Shown: positions 5,792-6,748 of the stretch, in pieces
How positions within the stretch are numbered: position 1 is the stretch's first letter
Layout of the letters: every line of letters starts with the position of its first letter
From: Erysipelotrichaceae bacterium
GTDB lineage: Bacteria; Bacillota_I; Bacilli_A; Erysipelotrichales; Erysipelotrichaceae
Assembly (NCBI GenBank): GCA_030533035.1
Contig: JAUNJW010000112.1
Coordinates: 1-6,748, forward strand
Reading direction: 5' to 3'
Length of the DNA: 6,748 bases
Position numbers and translations under genes: made by a program
The notes under the pieces: generated by a model
Told to the model about the DNA's origin: nothing
Seen by the model: only the letters and a program-made list of their open reading frames with translations
The model's database searches: none

Positions 5792-6684
5792 AAAAGACTC
5801 TTGAGATCAAAATCACAGAGGAGATGAACGGCCTTGCCATCAAGGCCGTTTTATCGCGTTGTTACGGTCTTTCAAGAAGAGAGATTTCAAGGCTGAAATT
5901 CTCCGGCGGCATCGTTTACAACGGGGAAACCGCCAGAGTCACCCAGCCGGTGGAAACCGGCGGGACACTGGTGCTGACATTTCCCGACCAGGACACAGCG
6001 GCCGCGGTCATCCTTTCCGGAAAGCCCGATATCCTTTATGAGGACCAGGACCTGGTCATTGTCAACAAGCCGGCCGGCATGCCGTGCCATCCCAGCCACG
6101 AGCATCTCGACGACGACATGGGAACAGTTCTTCAGAATTACTATGGCGGTCAGTTCAGGGTCAGGCCTGTCGGCCGCCTGGACAAGGATGTGACCGGCAT
6201 CATGGTGTATGCCAAAAACCAGCCTGCCGCCGCCCGTCTTTCCAGACAGAGAGGAGAAGGGCTTCTCCATAAGGAATATACCGCTCTGATTGCCGGCGCT
6301 TTTGAAGAATCCTCCGGAACCCTGACTTACAGGCTGGCGAAAGTACAGGGAAGAAAAGACCGCCGCATGAGCCGCGACGGCCAGCTGTGCATCACCGATT
6401 ACCGGACAGAAACTGTCTGTGACGGCTTCTCAATTGTAAAGGTCTCGATTGTCACCGGCCGGACCCACCAGATCCGCGCCGGCATGGCCGGGGCAGGGCA
6501 TCCGCTTCTCGGCGACAGGCTGTATGGCGGCAATATGGAAATGATGGCCAGACCTGCCCTGCATTGTTCGCATCTTGAACTGGCCCAGCCGTTTACGGGA
6601 AGAAGGATTGAAATCAATCTGGATCTGCCGGACGACATGGCTGCCGTTCTCAACAAAAAAACACCCGGATCAGGTGTGAAATAA
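5788..6684 (+). CDS. RluA-family RNA pseudouridine synthase
   Basis: This 298-residue enzyme should convert specific uridines in ribosomal RNA (possibly tRNA) to pseudouridine. An S4-like RNA-binding segment comes first, around residues 25-48 (GLSRREISRLKFSGG and a following Val-Tyr-Asn-Gly). The RluA catalytic core follows: VNKPAGMPCHPS at 92-103, GRLDKDVTG at 129-137 with the presumed catalytic Asp132, and GRTHQIR at 224-230 followed by HPLLGDRLYGG. The motif reads GRLD rather than the HRLD seen in many RluA/C/D proteins; this variant occurs in Firmicutes homologues, and the target nucleotide cannot be read from the sequence. The start overlaps the prfB stop as ATGA with no Shine-Dalgarno in front, so translation is probably coupled to prfB termination. 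An in-frame ATG at 5824 is a poorer choice, since its purine run touches the start codon and it would trim the N-terminus. Confidence 0.92.
   Translation: MKKTLEIKITEEMNGLAIKAVLSRCYGLSRREISRLKFSGGIVYNGETARVTQPVETGGTLVLTFPDQDTAAAVILSGKPDILYEDQDLVIVNKPAGMPCHPSHEHLDDDMGTVLQNYYGGQFRVRPVGRLDKDVTGIMVYAKNQPAAARLSRQRGEGLLHKEYTALIAGAFEESSGTLTYRLAKVQGRKDRRMSRDGQLCITDYRTETVCDGFSIVKVSIVTGRTHQIRAGMAGAGHPLLGDRLYGGNMEMMARPALHCSHLELAQPFTGRRIEINLDLPDDMAAVLNKKTPGSGVK
6655..6677 (-). terminator. Possible intrinsic terminator for a convergent gene to the right
   Basis: Read on the minus strand, ACACC (6677-6673) and GGTGT (6665-6661) form a 5-bp stem around a 7-base loop, followed directly by a run of T from the A-stretch at 6655-6661. 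The plus strand has no T-run after the hairpin, so it would work only leftwards. It lies inside the last codons of the pseudouridine synthase gene, suggesting a neighbour beyond the window that reads toward it. The stem is short, so this is tentative. Confidence 0.4.
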
Positions 6685-6748
6685 CAGTTTCAGGGCATTA
6701 TGACCCTCAACAGTACCAGTATAGCCGAAAAAAATTTGTGATAAAAGC
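6685..6748. other. Intergenic end of window, no gene seen
   Basis: These 64 bases follow the pseudouridine synthase stop. A weak inverted repeat (AGGG at 6692-6695, CCCT at 6704-6707, 8-base loop) is present, but with no T-run and only four pairs it is not a convincing terminator for the secA operon. The operon may end or continue beyond the window. Confidence 0.5.

Noticed and set aside
6692..6707. AGGG/CCCT inverted repeat after the synthase stop as a plus-strand terminator
   Set aside because: It has only four pairs, an 8-base loop and no following T-run.

Overview
The window looks like the chromosome of a low-to-moderate GC Bacillota (Firmicutes) bacterium. The evidence is the comFA-comFC competence genes next to secA-prfB, strong GGAGG-type ribosome binding sites, a perfect TATAAT promoter in front of secA, and a prfB gene with an in-frame UGA frameshift site. 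The short SecA and the gene order would fit an Erysipelotrichia-like or clostridia-like gut Firmicute, but that placement is a guess. All genes read on the plus strand.

Region 1 (1 to about 952) is the right end of an integrated mobile element. It holds the C-terminal part of a large serine recombinase whose N-terminal catalytic part lies outside the window. Its base composition is visibly more A/T-rich than what follows. At about 951/952 the sequence passes without a gap into the middle of a comFA competence helicase gene. The change of sequence identity falls on the centre of a 22-bp imperfect inverted repeat with a central GA dinucleotide, which is what a serine recombinase crossover site should look like. 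The element therefore appears to have entered comFA just upstream of the helicase DEAD-box motif, splitting the gene. The last 16 codons and the stop codon of the recombinase are host comFA DNA read in another frame.

Region 2 (about 953 to 2231) holds the surviving 3' half of comFA, which overlaps comFC by ATGA. ComFC is a zinc-finger/phosphoribosyltransferase-fold protein needed for DNA uptake in related bacteria. The cell is probably deficient in transformation while the element is present, and precise excision would restore comFA.

Region 3 (2232 to 6684) is a housekeeping operon: a promoter, secA (protein export ATPase), prfB (release factor 2, with a +1 programmed frameshift) and an RluA-family pseudouridine synthase. 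secA and prfB are 24 nt apart, and prfB and the synthase overlap by ATGA. The synthase has no ribosome binding site of its own that I can see, so it probably depends on ribosomes that have completed the prfB frameshift. The hpf gene often found between comFC and secA is absent here. The last 64 bases hold no gene. A hairpin followed by a T-run on the minus strand at the end of the synthase gene suggests a convergent gene beyond the right edge.

I did not find a clearly new biological system. The most notable items are the comFA integration junction with its candidate crossover site, and a prfB frameshift site that keeps CUU UGA C but lacks the usual Shine-Dalgarno-like stimulator.
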